Below are positions 36,998-49,284 of a DNA stretch of 64,000 bases, in pieces. Position numbers and translations under genes: made by a program. The DNA lies in assembly GCA_035578155.1 (NCBI GenBank), contig JAPWDM010000003.1:70548142-70612141 (forward strand), in the 5' to 3' direction. Each line of letters opens with the position of its first letter. Positions within the stretch are counted from its first letter, which is position 1. The notes under the pieces are model-generated. The model was not told the DNA's origin and made no database searches. It saw only the letters and a program-made list of their open reading frames with translations. The stretch is from Brachynemurus nebulosus (taxonomy: Eukaryota > Arthropoda > Insecta > Neuroptera > Myrmeleontidae).

Positions 36998-38143
36998 GTG
37001 GTTATTGAAGAAAGAAAAAAGTAAAATTTGTCAGTTTGTTAATTTGAAACAAATTAGCAAACATTTTAAATGTTAAAAATATCACCGGGAACCTCGAGGC
37101 CTCAAGAAGGGCCTAAAATAGACGGGTGGGATGGATTTTGATCAATTTCGACTGAACGGGAGGTTCAAATTTTCCCCAAAAGTCCTAAGGCTTCAAAGGG
37201 CATTCAAAATAAACGGTATGACGCTTTTTTTAAACTCATATATGTAGTAAGTAAAAGCTTCAGATTTTTTACCCTCTACCCTTTCAAAAATTGATTAATT
37301 TTAAATTCTAGCTACTGACTACGAAATTGGAGATTAATTTTAAATTCTAGCTACTAAATTGGAGATTTTTTTTTTAATTTGCTTCAGACAAATTGTAACA
37401 AATAGCGAACTAGTATTCCGTAAAGGAAGTTACAAAAATTTTTCATATACAGTAAAAGAATATATAATATTTGTAGCTAAATAGAAGAAAATGGTATTAA
37501 AATAAATACATTTTTATATTATATCACACTATGATTAGAACAAAAAAAGACAAAGGTACAAAGGTACAAAAGGACAAAAGGAAATGCTCATTTTATATAA
37601 TAAAAAATAATAAACAGATTCTTAATTATTATTATAACATATTTTATCAAAAGTAAAATAGAAAAACTAAAACTAGTAAAAGGCAAATAGAAAAAGACTA
37701 GTATACAGCAAAATAATAAATATTCATCTCTTTCATTCTCTCTTTCTCTCAAACCAACACATATAGACACGAAAAAAATATCAATTTAATTGTATATCTA
37801 AATACAATGCAATAACTTATACACGATAATGTAAAGCCATCTATGGATAGAATATAGCTACTACAATATATGTATGCATGGAGATATGTATGTAGGTGGA
37901 ATATGTAGAAAAGAAATCTCTCAAAAGTTGAGCGAAAGTGTTAAAAGAGTTGTTGTTGGGTTGTGCAGACAACTTTATCTTCGTAAAGCTCCTCTTGAGA
38001 CAGTAGTTGTTGGTTGAAACGACTAACAGACCAAACGTATGTAATATTGTATGTAGAGAAAGCACAGGCAAACAGCATATAAGCACCACGTGCGACACAC
38101 TCTTCTTGGTCGCCGTCGTTTGTTCAAAGCATTGAAAATTGTA
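36998..38143. other. No gene recognised; one short duplication
   Basis: GATTAATTTTAAATTCTAGC occurs twice between about 37293 and 37355, 39 bases apart. Minus-strand frames at 37588-37770 and 37841-38146 have no domains. Confidence 0.45.
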
Positions 38144-38987
38144 CACTACGCTTCAAAAATTTGTGGACACGTAAGTTTATGGAAAAACAGGATTTTCAAT
38201 TATGTTCATTTTTGTTAAGGTACCATCATAGTGTGATCTGCCGAAAAATAGACAAATTTTCGCGATTTTTTTTCGGATGGATAGGATGCGGAAATGGGGA
38301 TGAATTTTTTTTTACGATACCACTATTTAACAATACAAAAACATTTTTTTATTCATTTTTATTTATGTTTTATAATTATTATAATTTTTTGAAAAAAGTG
38401 TCTTCAAAAAAAGGGCGGAAAACGGTACACACGATTGCGGCCGCAGTTTTCGGCCGAAAAAAAAAAATCAAATAGATTATAAATCTTTAGGTAAGCCTCT
38501 ATGTACCTATGGGAACTTTTTTTTCTTTTGTAATCTTCCTATTTTTTCACACGAAAAACTATAAAAAATTTTGTACTTTTTATTCAAACTGCCGCCATTT
38601 TTTTAAATTTCAAGAAAAAAAAGCTCCCATAGGTACATAGCGGCTTACCTACAGATTGATAATCTATTTGATTTTTATTTTTCGGATGAAAACTGCGACC
38701 GCAATCATGCGTACCGTTTTCCGCCATTTTTTAAACACACTTTTTTCAAAAAATTATAATAATTATAAAAAATAAATAAAAATGAATCAAAAAAATATTT
38801 TTTTATTGCTAAATAGTGGTATTAATCGTAAAATAAAATTCATCCCCATTTCCCCATCTTATCCATTCGAAAAAAAATCGCGAAAATTTGTCTATTTTTC
38901 GGCAGATCGCACTGTGATGGTACCTTAAGATTGACTGAATATTTGTTAAGAATGTCCACAAAAGCTATTGCAATTTGATGGACGTAG
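38144..38987. mobile_element. Tc1/mariner-like element forming an ~800-bp palindrome
   Basis: The ends CACTACG...TTTGTGGACA and TGTCCACAAA...CGTAG lie next to TA dinucleotides. Almost the whole interior folds on itself. The left arm (about 38202-38525) contains ACCATCATAGTGTGATCTGC and ACCTATGGGAACTTTTTTT. The right arm (about 38612-38935) has their inverses, with scattered mismatches. The loop is about 80 bp. No transposase remnant is present; the frame 38161-38475 is an arm of the palindrome. Confidence 0.75.
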
Positions 38988-39109
38988 TATAAAAATATGA
39001 ATTATTTATTGAATGCGCTTAGCGCTTTCGCCATTACTACGAAACCTGTTCCATTTATAAATATGTAATGATTCCGCTGACAAATGGTACCATTGATACG
39101 AATCTACAC
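38988..39109. other. Spacer
   Basis: Nothing is recognised. Confidence 0.5.
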
Positions 39110-39447
39110 GTTTTTGGAATTTATGAAGATAGCGGGTTTAATAATAAATTAGCCTTCATAAATGAATCAGTACATTAGTTTGCAGTCGACACAAATGACT
39201 TCGGCATGCCAAATTATTACATTTAAACAGTATTAATGGAAAGTATTAATTTATTTCCCACATATTTTTTCCAAAATTCTTCAGTGTCACACAATTTTCT
39301 AGAAATGTAAAAGAGCCAGACACATACTATTGGCCCTACACCAATTTTTCGACAGCTTACGAAAGTCAAGCCGTTTTAACGATTACGGGATTTGAATCCA
39401 CAGACTACCAAATCAAATTTCAAGGTGCTAACACGCCCGGCCATTTG
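39110..39447 (-). mobile_element. Probable tRNA-derived SINE
   Basis: On the minus strand TGGCCGGGCGTGTTAGCACC resembles a pol III A box of a serine/leucine-type tRNA. About 30 bases later GGATTCAAATCCCG resembles the B box. The body then continues with GACTTTCGTAAGCTGTCG and TGGTGTAGGGCCAATAGT words. The head lies at about 39375-39447. The 3' end is not certain. It is not a functional tRNA, since the anticodon arm cannot be folded convincingly. Confidence 0.55.
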
Positions 39448-40677
39448 ATTGATGAATATTAGCTCATAAATATTTGATTTAATTTTCTTAACTCATTAAC
39501 TATCATGATTCCTAAATGAAGTTTGTGTAGCCCAAGTTATTTTTTGGCAAAATTCTGGTTTCATTGTTTAAAAATGCACAACTTAAGCAAACATAATGTT
39601 TCAACTGTAGTTTATCACTTTCCAGTGTTTATACTTTTTCCTTTAACTTACATATTAACTGCCACGACTGTCCTAGCTTGATGAGAGGAAAACAGTCGGG
39701 ACTGTAACCTCGGGACTCGTGTCCGAAATGGGAGCTCGGACATTTTGTTCCTACAGTCCGTCATTACTTTCTATGGCCCTTTGACCCTTGCATTGAACTG
39801 TAAGCCAAAACATTTTTTTTTTTGGCAAAATTCTTTTATTTCTTGCTTATTTCAGTGGCTTTACATGTTATTATCGGGTAAATTTTTTAATTGTACTGTA
39901 CCACATACATTACTGTATGAGGTAAGATGATTCATACATGCACCAAGCAAGCCATGCCGCGGCAACAATGATTATAAATGATACATGCATGTAACATTGC
40001 ACTCATGCCACACATACATACACAATACGTATACGTTCACGCTACATACATATACACCACTTACACCGTTCACGCTTTTGCATGGGCATTCATTTTTCAT
40101 TCTTCGTGTCTCTTTTGAACGATGACGGCGATGGTCTTCTGTTTTAACTCTCTCTCACTTCTTTTTTCCTACAACTTCATATTCTTTTGTTTTGTTTAAA
40201 TCAAAAAACAATGTCCTTAATAAACAAGTGAATATTGACTGTTTACATATTGCTAGAGTGCATTAGACGGTAGTACAGTTATTTTGAAAAATATTCGAGT
40301 AGTTTCCTAAGACTTGGAACTTTTAAAATTTGGCAAAAAAAATGTCATAAAAATATATAGGTAATATTGTCCCAAATATTACCTAAGTTTTGGCGTCGGT
40401 TTTATTTTCGTAGGTGTTATAGTTTTTGAGAAAATTGAGTGAAAAATTACAGCACTCACACATATTTTTGTTAATATCTCGAAGACAAGTCAAGGTTAAG
40501 GGTCAGTGACTCTATATTTGGTTATCATTTCGGGTACCCACATATTATCTTTGTTTTTATTATTCTAAAAAACAATATAATATATTTGCAGCTCAAACAA
40601 CATAAGGTTGTCGGTCAAGGTTGTAGGCGCAGTAGACAGACACAACTTCTATCACACTTTTATGCATATATGTTATA
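39448..40677. other. No gene recognised
   Basis: The frame at 39745-39930 has no motif. Scattered ATACATAC-type simple sequence lies near 40010-40060. Confidence 0.45.
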
Positions 40678-41633
40678 GGGGAAGGTTGCCCAAAGCGGGT
40701 AAGCTAAGATTAAACGTCCAAAAAAGTGACTTTTGACCTCGATAAGCAGATCTTTTTTATATTATCAGATAGAATAGTTATCGAACTTTAAAATGAAACT
40801 TCGCTTAAAAAATGTTTATACGATATTTATTTTTAATAAAGAAAATACAAAACCTCTGCAAAAACCCACTTTGCCCGTATAGGTATCCTAAAGCGGGTAA
40901 CCCCCTTTGGGCAAAGCGGGTAAGTACATTATGTATTTAAATACTGTTATTATTTTTTAATATAAACTTTCTTAATCTTATAGAACTTAACAATAATAAT
41001 AATTAAGTAAAAAAAATTGAAAATAGACAAAAATAATAAATTTATAACAATTAACTGTAACTTTCTTTACAACCTCCATACTGGAATATATTACTTCAGG
41101 TGATTCCACATCAAAATCACCACAAACAAGGCAGAAATATTTTTTTTAAGCTTTTTCCCTCATCCCGTCGTAAAAAGAAGATTATTTATTTTTTTTCCCC
41201 TTCCAACTGTTTTTTCCATTAAGATGCTTCTATTTTGTCTACCCACTTTGCCCATACCCGCTTTGCCCAAAAAGACTTAATTTTGTTAACTTAGAATAAT
41301 TTCAAAATGAAAGCCGATACATGTCTACCTTTTTCTACATTAAAAGTCAAATGATGATAACATAATATGGTAATACCAAAGAGATTACAAATAAAAAGGT
41401 TTGTGACTAGTCACAGAATATTTATCGTCAAAATTTTTAACAAAACCAACAAAAAAATTTTATGAAGCTTAACTAGGACATTAAACGACACAAGCTTTCA
41501 AGTGCAACTGATTGACATTGGTTGTTATTCGGTTAATCTCCCTATACACACGACCTGACAAAAACATTAGATACAACGATATACAAGCGCTTACCCGCTT
41601 TAAGAGGGGTACCCGCTTTGGGCGACCTTCCCC
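40678..41633. mobile_element. TA-flanked element, GGGGAAGGT(T/C)GCCCAAAGCGGGTA termini
   Basis: The left end GGGGAAGGTTGCCCAAAGCG and the right end, inward GGGGAAGGTCGCCCAAAGCG, differ at one base in 20. TA flanks both sides (40676-40677 and 41634-41635). The word GGGCAAAGCGGGTA or its inverse recurs internally near 40873-40925 and 41240-41272. No transposase remnant. The TA duplication points to the Tc1/mariner/pogo group. Frames at 41481-41706 are shadows. Confidence 0.82.
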
Positions 41634-41635
41634 TA

Positions 41636-43147
41636 TGTTTAATTCTTGTTGTCGCACTCTTTCATTTGCGCATCTGACCGGCAACCTTATGTTGGTTCAG
41701 CTGTAGTTGATCAAGTTTTACTTTCACGAAAGGATACGTCAGGATATTGAGGATTTTTTAAGTTTAGGAACTGGGATTATCTTAAGGAAATAATCAATGT
41801 TACAATTTCCATTAAGAATAAACTTATTATCACTTACTATTACCCGAGAGGTTTGTATTTTTTTCGAATAAATTTGGGTTTGTCTAACGAAAATTTGTTG
41901 CCTAGCAATTTTACGAGAAGAACTGTCAACTAACAAAAACGCGACAGTGAAGCTGAGCGGTTTTGGGTTAAATTGCTTTTAGGGAAGAAACTTAAGCTGT
42001 AGAAAACAAAAATTTATTCAAAAAAAATATAAAACTCAAGTGTTATACGGTAAGATAATTTAACAAATAAAAAAATTAGAATAATTCATATTATTTTGTA
42101 ATACATTCTTACTATGGTTCTGAAATCAGTTAAATTTACCAGTACGAATTTTTGTTTCATTTTTATCGTGTTTACCTACAGCGGAATGACCAATGAAATG
42201 TTTTGTACTATTTTTTTCGCTTTAAAAAATCGGTCCTAACTTTTTTTCCATGGTAAAAGTGAAAAAACTACAATATTCTGATAGGACTTGATACATATGA
42301 GTTAAATTATCTTTATAAATAATATACAAAACAAGATATGCCACTCAAATACAAAAAGTGAAAATCTTACAAAATTTATTTTTTTTAACTTTTTAGTTGT
42401 AAGACGCTGTTGACAAATCAAAATAATTTCCAACGAAATTATAAACTTTTTAAACATTTTCGTGTCTCAGTTAAAAAACTCGTTAAAATTAAATTACCAC
42501 CTAATGACGTCTATCCACAAACTCAATTAACAAAACTGTAAATTTAATAATAAAACTTTTACAACAACAAAATGACAATTTTCCGTGAATAATTAGCACA
42601 AAATTGCATTGGCATTTTGTAAAGACAATAATATGGAAAAATATGGAAGAAAAACGATGCAGTTTGTCCCGCGTCGCGTGCAAAAATATGACGTTGCGGG
42701 TGATACGGGGGTACACGAATCACCGGGTACATAGTTGTATAGTCGCTAGTGGAATAACAAGAAGTAGTAAAACACAGTATTCCTGTGGGAACAAATCTAG
42801 TAAAGCATTACAACCATTCTATTGCGAACAAACACGTACCTAGATATGTAGTATAGTCGGTGCAATGAAATGGATAATAATAAAAATGGGCTGTGACGGT
42901 GTGTTAGCGGGTGAAAGTGGTGCACTGTTTTATATTTTTCAGTTTTTTGAAAGCTTGTAACTTCAACGGTAGTAGGGTTTTTAAAAAATCGAAGGCACTG
43001 TTTTTGGAGTAAATTAACGTTAAATTTGCTATCAAGATCGATTGTTACAATACTAGAACTTGAAAATGAGTCACAACACTTGTCCTAGATTTTTATGAAA
43101 CCAGCATGTCTATTATTTGCAAAATTGATCTTTTACAAATTACAAAC
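41636..43147. other. No gene recognised
   Basis: The minus-strand frames 41739-41936 and 42501-42716 and the plus frame 42604-42843 lack domains. The sequence around 42650-42850 is somewhat richer in G+C than its surroundings. Confidence 0.45.
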
Positions 43148-43620
43148 TATGCGAGAAAATAATGATATTCCTTTGTCAATGATAATCATATTCAAATTAA
43201 ACATGGAAACGACCAACAAATTAATAAAAAAGATAAAAATGATCTACAAATTAATAAAAGAAAAATTTTCTTTCATATAACATTATAAAATAAAATTAAC
43301 CCTATACTGTTTTCTAAAATTGCTTAAAAATAATTAATTTTTTTCTCTCTATTAAACTTTAGAAGCCGTCGTTATAAAAAATTATGTTCGATACGTATGC
43401 GTAAAGTGAGGTATCCAATAGGCTTAAACTGGGGCACCCGCTAAAGGGACTGATGCATACACAACGATATCTCGTACGCTTACCCCCACGAGCCGTCAGG
43501 CGAGTGGGGGTATACAGCGCACTCGATCTCGTTGTGTATACGTCAGTCCCTTAGACTCATGCTCCAATTTAAGCCTACTAGAATACCTCTCTTTACGTAT
43601 ATGTATCGAAAATAACTATT
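43148..43620. repeat. Composite dispersed repeat, copy 1 (uninterrupted)
   Basis: From CTATGCGAGAAAATAATG to CGAAAATAACTATT this 473-bp block matches 53949-55091, which carries an extra ~690 bp. Its right half is the 224-bp hairpin MITE listed next. Confidence 0.85.
43387..43610. mobile_element. 224-bp hairpin MITE, copy 1
   Basis: It runs from TTCGATACGTATGCGTAAAG to the inverse ending GTATCGAA. Arms of about 100 bp pair through GGCTTAAACTGG, GGGACTGATGCATACACAAC and CTTACCCCCAC. The loop is about GAGCCGTCAGGCGAG. A copy of identical length is at 54858-55081. No target duplication is obvious. Confidence 0.85.
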
Positions 43621-45226
43621 TCTTGGTAGTAGTCGAAAAGATGTCGCTGTAAGGCTTATTATGGGCGTCCGTTTTTTAAAATAAATTCTGTTGAATTTTG
43701 ATGATCTCGTTTGATAATTAACATGGTAACAGAAGCTTTTTGAGATCGAACAAGATAGTTTTTCAGTTACTTAAATCTTTATAAGTAATCATAAATGTTG
43801 GTAAACAGAATATATATTTTTCTTAACACATGTTTTTAATTTTAGTAAAAATGAAAAGAATGACCTTATTTCTTAAGGTAATTATTAAAAGTTTGCAATC
43901 TATTTTTACTTTGTTAAAAAGCCAGCACTGTATAAAAGTTAAGTTAGCGTAGAATGTAAAAAGTTGCTCATTTCATATTGTTTGTCTTTTGGGGGTATCC
44001 GGAGATATGAACAAATATTACTTTATTGCAACAATACTTCAGGCATTATTTATTAAAAGTTACGAGAAACTATAACTTTAGAGACTTCTGTATTTTTTTG
44101 TTCTTTTTACAAAAATAAAAAAGTGAACAATAAGTGAGAAGAAACGCAACAGGGATTTGAACAATGATAGAAAATAAAAATTCAGATTTGTTATTGTCAA
44201 CGGACCAGTTGGTATTTATCTGAAATCTTTGAAATGTTTTGTAAAAAAAGTTAGACATTGTAAATTGGTTCTTTGTCATTGGGTTTTAATTTAAATTAAA
44301 TTACGGAAAAATGTCAAAAATTTAGGAAAATAATTTGTTATATATGGATAACAGTAAGAATAATGAAACTGTTGAAGCTTTTAAGACAATTTACGTGAAG
44401 AGAAAATAAAATGATAGTTTATACACGAAAAACGTATAACCAATTTATTAACAAATAAGTTACAAATTAAAAAGCCAGCACTTCTTTAAATGTGAAAATT
44501 ATTATGTACAATCGAATGATCCCTTCGACTAGCTCCGACGATAAGCATAAATGTGCTGAGCGCTTCGATTGGTTTCAGCCACGAATAATTCATTACTGCT
44601 TTAGATTACGTGATTACATGACTATGGAAATATGATAACTTACCAGCACGGCTATGCTCGAGCATACCCGAGTCGAACAGAACTGAAAGAAATAAAATAA
44701 ACGATGTACGATTTAAATTTAATGATTTAATTTAAACTGACCAATGCACAGTGGTCCAATTTTCAGAAAAAGCGGACAAAAATGAGAGAGGTGAAGTTTG
44801 TAATTTTGAACTTATTACCCCGTGATACCGTAGGGGGGACACCACTGCACCTCGATGCAAACCGACAGTCCGTTATACCGTCTGCATTACCAGATAAGGG
44901 AAGGTCAAACACAGCTAACTGAACACTGGTTTCGTACGCATCTTCTAATTGTTCATTAATAATTTTTGTTTGCACGTGTTTTTGAAATCATAAGTGATAG
45001 AAGTTGAAAATGAAGGTGAGTAGTCATTATAGATATGTGATAAAGGATAATTTAATATTTCTATAGGGGGTACTTATTACAGAGAAATATTGCATTGTTA
45101 ATGTGTATATTTATAAGAAATAGTTATGAGTTTGATCGAGTTGGATAGTTTGCTTTTTTGCAACAAAGTATGAAGTATGTAGATTATTTTAAAAAACAAA
45201 ATTCTTGCCCCAATGTGCCCCGTCGT
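43621..45226. other. No gene recognised
   Basis: A minus-strand frame at 44763-44975 has more balanced amino-acid composition than most, but no known domain. An ATGAAG followed by GTGAGTAG near 45009 looks like a start codon before a 5' splice site, without support from a downstream exon. Confidence 0.4.
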
Positions 45227-45935
45227 TTTCGAAAACTATGCAGTTTAGCGCAAAAAGTGCCTATACAAAAATAATCTACATTAAACTGCCTATACAACAA
45301 TAGTCCTGTGCATAATCTTGCTAAAGTGAAGAGTTCCAGAGTTATGAAGCGTGTAAAAGTAGCAGTTTTTAGTATTTTTAGATTTTTTAGTAAAAATGTG
45401 ACTGATTATCACTAAGGAAACTAATTTTTTTTTATACAGGATTGTGTTTTGTAAAACAAAATTGCGATTAGTCTCAGGTGTTCGTCTCGAAATTGGTCGC
45501 AAGTGTTCGTCAGTCTTCTTCCACCCCCACTCGAGAGGATTCTTCTTCTTATTCCGCCACTTCTGCATTTGGTGATAGGTGCAGTAGTGGCTAAAAATAC
45601 TAAAAATTTCTACTTTTACACCCTCCGTAACTCTGGAACTGTTTACTTGAGCAAGGTTATGCACAGGACCATTTTTGTTCGGAATTTAATGTAGATTATT
45701 TTTGTATTGACACTTTTTACGCTAAACCTCATAGTTACCGAAATATTTTTAAAAATCTGATGAAATCCGTTAATTTGCTTACTTCTACCCCCCTCCCCCC
45801 AAAACCCGATGCTTAAAATGGTGTGACTTTTTGCCAAACAATATGTGGACTGTATAGAACAATTTGGAGTTGGAGTGAAACTGTTACTTTGGATGTTGAG
45901 GTTAGATCGTTCTTTTGAATAACTGCATCGTACTA
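45227..45935. mobile_element. Foldback element, copy 2 (left arm truncated)
   Basis: It matches 34800-35610, beginning inside the left arm at CGAAAACTATGCAGTTTAGC. The centre lacks the cysteine-rich tail region seen in copy 1 but keeps the minus-strand NKKK..WGWKK peptide near 45515-45560. The right arm and the shared flank ending GAATAACTGCATCGTACTA are complete. Confidence 0.8.
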
Positions 45936-48900
45936 ATGATGTTCTGATTATTTCTAACCCAATTAAATATAATAACATTGAATCTATTACTTTACAAAAA
46001 TATTCTTACAATTCTACTTATTCGATATAAGCTGACCACAGAATCGCGGTATTGAGACGGTGTGACACGACGTAACGACTACGACCCCAACGATATTATA
46101 ATATTTGTATTAAGGTTATATGTGTAACTTAACATTTGATTTTACACCTAATGTATTACCTAGCTATGTATTATACCATCACTTGTCAGCACTCACTGCA
46201 AACCGCAAATTAATTTAACGCCTCTGAGATTTGCATATAATACCTCCTTCTATAGATATATGTTATGTATATGTATATTATTTGGTAAGTCGAATATATA
46301 CCTAATAATGTTAAGGAAATTGTAATTGCATTCCACCGGGTGTAAGCTAAGAAAATCCATTAGAGGAAGTATGAAAATGGAAGCTACTTATACTTGCAAG
46401 ATTGTCTTACGCGGATTTGATTGGGAACGTCAGAATGGTTGGATTTTTATTGCACTGTTAAGTTTTGACTTCAATCTATCACCAAGAGTTATCGCAATTC
46501 ATTGCTAAAACTATTTAGTGTAGAATTGCCCATAACTTTATTTACAGTATTCAATAAGTTCGTAAGTAAAAGCACAATTCTTTGATAATTTGTTATTTTG
46601 ATTTTTAATATTACACAACCAACTCCAGATTTATGTAACTAAAATTTTAAAATACAACCGACTTTCATTTCAATACATATTTTAAATTTTGTTAATTAGT
46701 TTTTGACTCTTAATGGTATTCTTATTAATTTATTCAACATTGTTTCATTAATAAGGTTTTTTATGGAAAATACATACAGTAAAAAAATTTAAGGAACACT
46801 CAAAAGTTTTGTAGTCCACAAATGTGCCTGAAAGTGGTCCACAACCTTATTAAATCAAATTCTGCAAAAACGTCTTTTCTTGGAAAAAATTGATTTTTGG
46901 GAAAACTATACAAATATTTTGCAATTTTTCAAAAATGCTTCTATTACACGTGCCAAGAACTATACTTTCGCTAAGTTTCATAGAAAAATGTTTCTCTCCT
47001 TTTAAGATATAAGCAGTTGAAAAAATCGCAATTTTCGGCGGATTTGTCGCAATAACTAATTTGTTAATGCACTAATTCTAATTTGCAATAAATTGATTTT
47101 ATTCTGGTGATGTTAAACAGTTCTACAACTTTTGTATAAAACTTTTTTTGTTTGTATAGAATTTAGTTTCTTTAAAAAATGCGAAAAACTGTTTTTGGCC
47201 GTCACCCTTCCAGGTACTAATTTTGGCACGTAAAATTTTAATTTGTTTGAACTATAATTTTCTGCACTTGGTGAACAATTTTTAATTCTAGTTTTATTGT
47301 GACTGTTATAGTGAGTACATCATAAATAATTTTAGTAAAAATTCTCAGTGATTAATACGTAAGATAAAGAAAGAAAAACTAGATTTTTCAAATTTGCTGC
47401 AGTTATAACTCGAAGACAAATCATCCGACCGATTTGATTCTTATTGCAGCTACTTTTATATATGTTTCTTCGTGCCATGAACCTCCAATTTTCCGACCGA
47501 ATAAAAAATGTAATTTTTGCAAGCCACAAACCATCAAACTTTCGCGCAAAATTTGAAACTTTCTTTTTAAAAAAACTCCGCCATTTTGTTAAATTTTAAT
47601 TTTTTCACGGCACGGGCAATACCTTTTAGTTTAATAGGCCTTTTGGTTTTTTTGATTTCAGGCACTGTGAAGGTCGCTATCATTGTAGCAGTGGGAGAAA
47701 TTTTTTTTGGAGCCTTGGAAGATCTCCAATAACTCACTGAGTTTTCATTTTTTTTTTGTCCAAAAATTTTATCTGGAATTTATTATATACCAGCGGATAT
47801 ATCCTTGAAATATTAAAACATTCCATAGAGTAGTTTTCTTTTAAAAATTCCGAAAAGTCACCATTTTTTCAGGCGCCCACACTAGTGGTCCCCCGTAACT
47901 TAAAGAGTACTATGTCTCTGTTTTCAATAAACCGCCGGTATTTGTAAATTTATAATTATCATCTATCAATTAAATGTCGAATTGATTCATGGTTTAAGTT
48001 TACACATTATACATATAAATTCACGTACGATCCGACCGACTCTAATCCGTCTATCGGATCTAACTCTCTCTAAGCCCGGCCGCGTCAGTCGTCCAACAAG
48101 GCAACATCGATCAACACGATATATGTATATATACCCCCGATAAACACGTAATAATTAGTTAAAGCACGTAGCAACAATTCCACAGTACCTACACCTACAC
48201 GGTAAACACGTGAACTTTAAAACGTCGAATTGTATTCTTAACTACATCCATGATCGTCCGTTCGTCCCGCGGGACGGACGGGGTGAGTATGGGTATAAAA
48301 TTTCAAGTTGCGCTCAAGGGGACGCACGCAATATTCACATTTATATTATACACTTTGATTGATATAAATGTTGGAAGATAAGCAATGAGTGCGGGAGAAA
48401 ATGCCTTTAATGAAATAGTTTATAATTTTTTTTTTTTGTAAATTTGAATTTTTAGTTTACGTTTTACCGGTAGAGGCGACAGGTGTCACACGGGTAATTA
48501 GGTGTAATTACAATTTCATACTTTACATAATATATAGGTAGATGATTTTCAAACAAAGGAGTGTGAAAAGTTAATGGAAAAAATATCGTTCAGGTAGGAG
48601 TAGCGTAAATTGTGTTTCGTACAATATTTAAATTGTTCTTTAAATATAGATTTAAAATTAAAATTTTCGAAAAACGTGTTATAATGAAAATTTTTTTTTA
48701 CTTCTTTGCATCGTGAGGAATCTTTTTTACCGAAAATTTTTTAGTCGTTATAAAGAAATAAACCCTAAAATTAGTCATAACAATTAACTGTGCTAAAATT
48801 TTGCAATCTTCATAATTTTTACTCTTATCCATATCTGACTCTATAACAGTAAAAAAATCAATTTTTAGGCAATTTTCCCAAAAAAATATTTAAATAAAAA

Positions 48901-49140
48901 TTTATAAAAAAATATAACTTAACTAATATTATAGATGCGAAAGTGAATTTGTTTGTCTTTCTTTCATGCTTCAACAGATTAACCAATTTGTAAACTAACC
49001 AAACTAGTAGGTGCCACCCTGAATTTATTAAGTACATCAGTAGAAACATTTTTAAAAATTAAGGGTTTAATTAATTTTAAATTTTCTTCTAGCTAAATAT
49101 TTATTTAAAGACGTGCGTAGGTAATTTATTTGAATTGATG
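45936..49140. other. Long stretch without a recognised gene
   Basis: TACAGTAAAAAAATTTAAGG at 46775-46794 resembles a Tc1-like terminus, but no partner was found. At 48240-48290 a G+C-rich patch has the palindrome GTCCCGCGGGAC and GGGGTGAGTATG. Frames 46326-46508 and 47332-47529 carry no motif. Confidence 0.4.
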
Positions 49141-49284
49141 CAAATTTTGTTACTATTTTTATTTTTTGGTACCATTGTATCTACAGAAAGATTTTTTTCA
49201 GAATCAAGATCAATAAACTACTACTTCGGATCTACTGTTAGTCCAATATCACTAAATTTTATCTATACATTAATTTTAGAATAG
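49141..49284 (+). pseudogene. hAT transposase C-terminal fragment, second locus
   Basis: The frame reads GTIVSTERFFSESRSINYYF, then GSTVSPISLNF, aligned residue for residue with the fragment at 23419-23550 (VSTER.FS, then Y-Y-F-.-.-T-V-S). It runs into the foldback element that starts near 49269, so its last codons and stop are foreign. The ~31-bp repeats that follow the first fragment directly are here about 580 bp away, beyond the foldback element. Confidence 0.65.

Noticed and set aside
38161..38475. 104-codon frame
   Set aside because: It is one arm of the Tc1-like palindrome and contains no recognisable domain.
39375..39447. Functional tRNA gene
   Set aside because: Box-like motifs are present but a cloverleaf with a proper anticodon and acceptor stem cannot be built; a SINE head fits better.
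46775..47900. Possible Tc1-like element starting TACAGTAAAAAAATTTAAGG
   Set aside because: No matching right end or TA-bounded inverse terminus was found.
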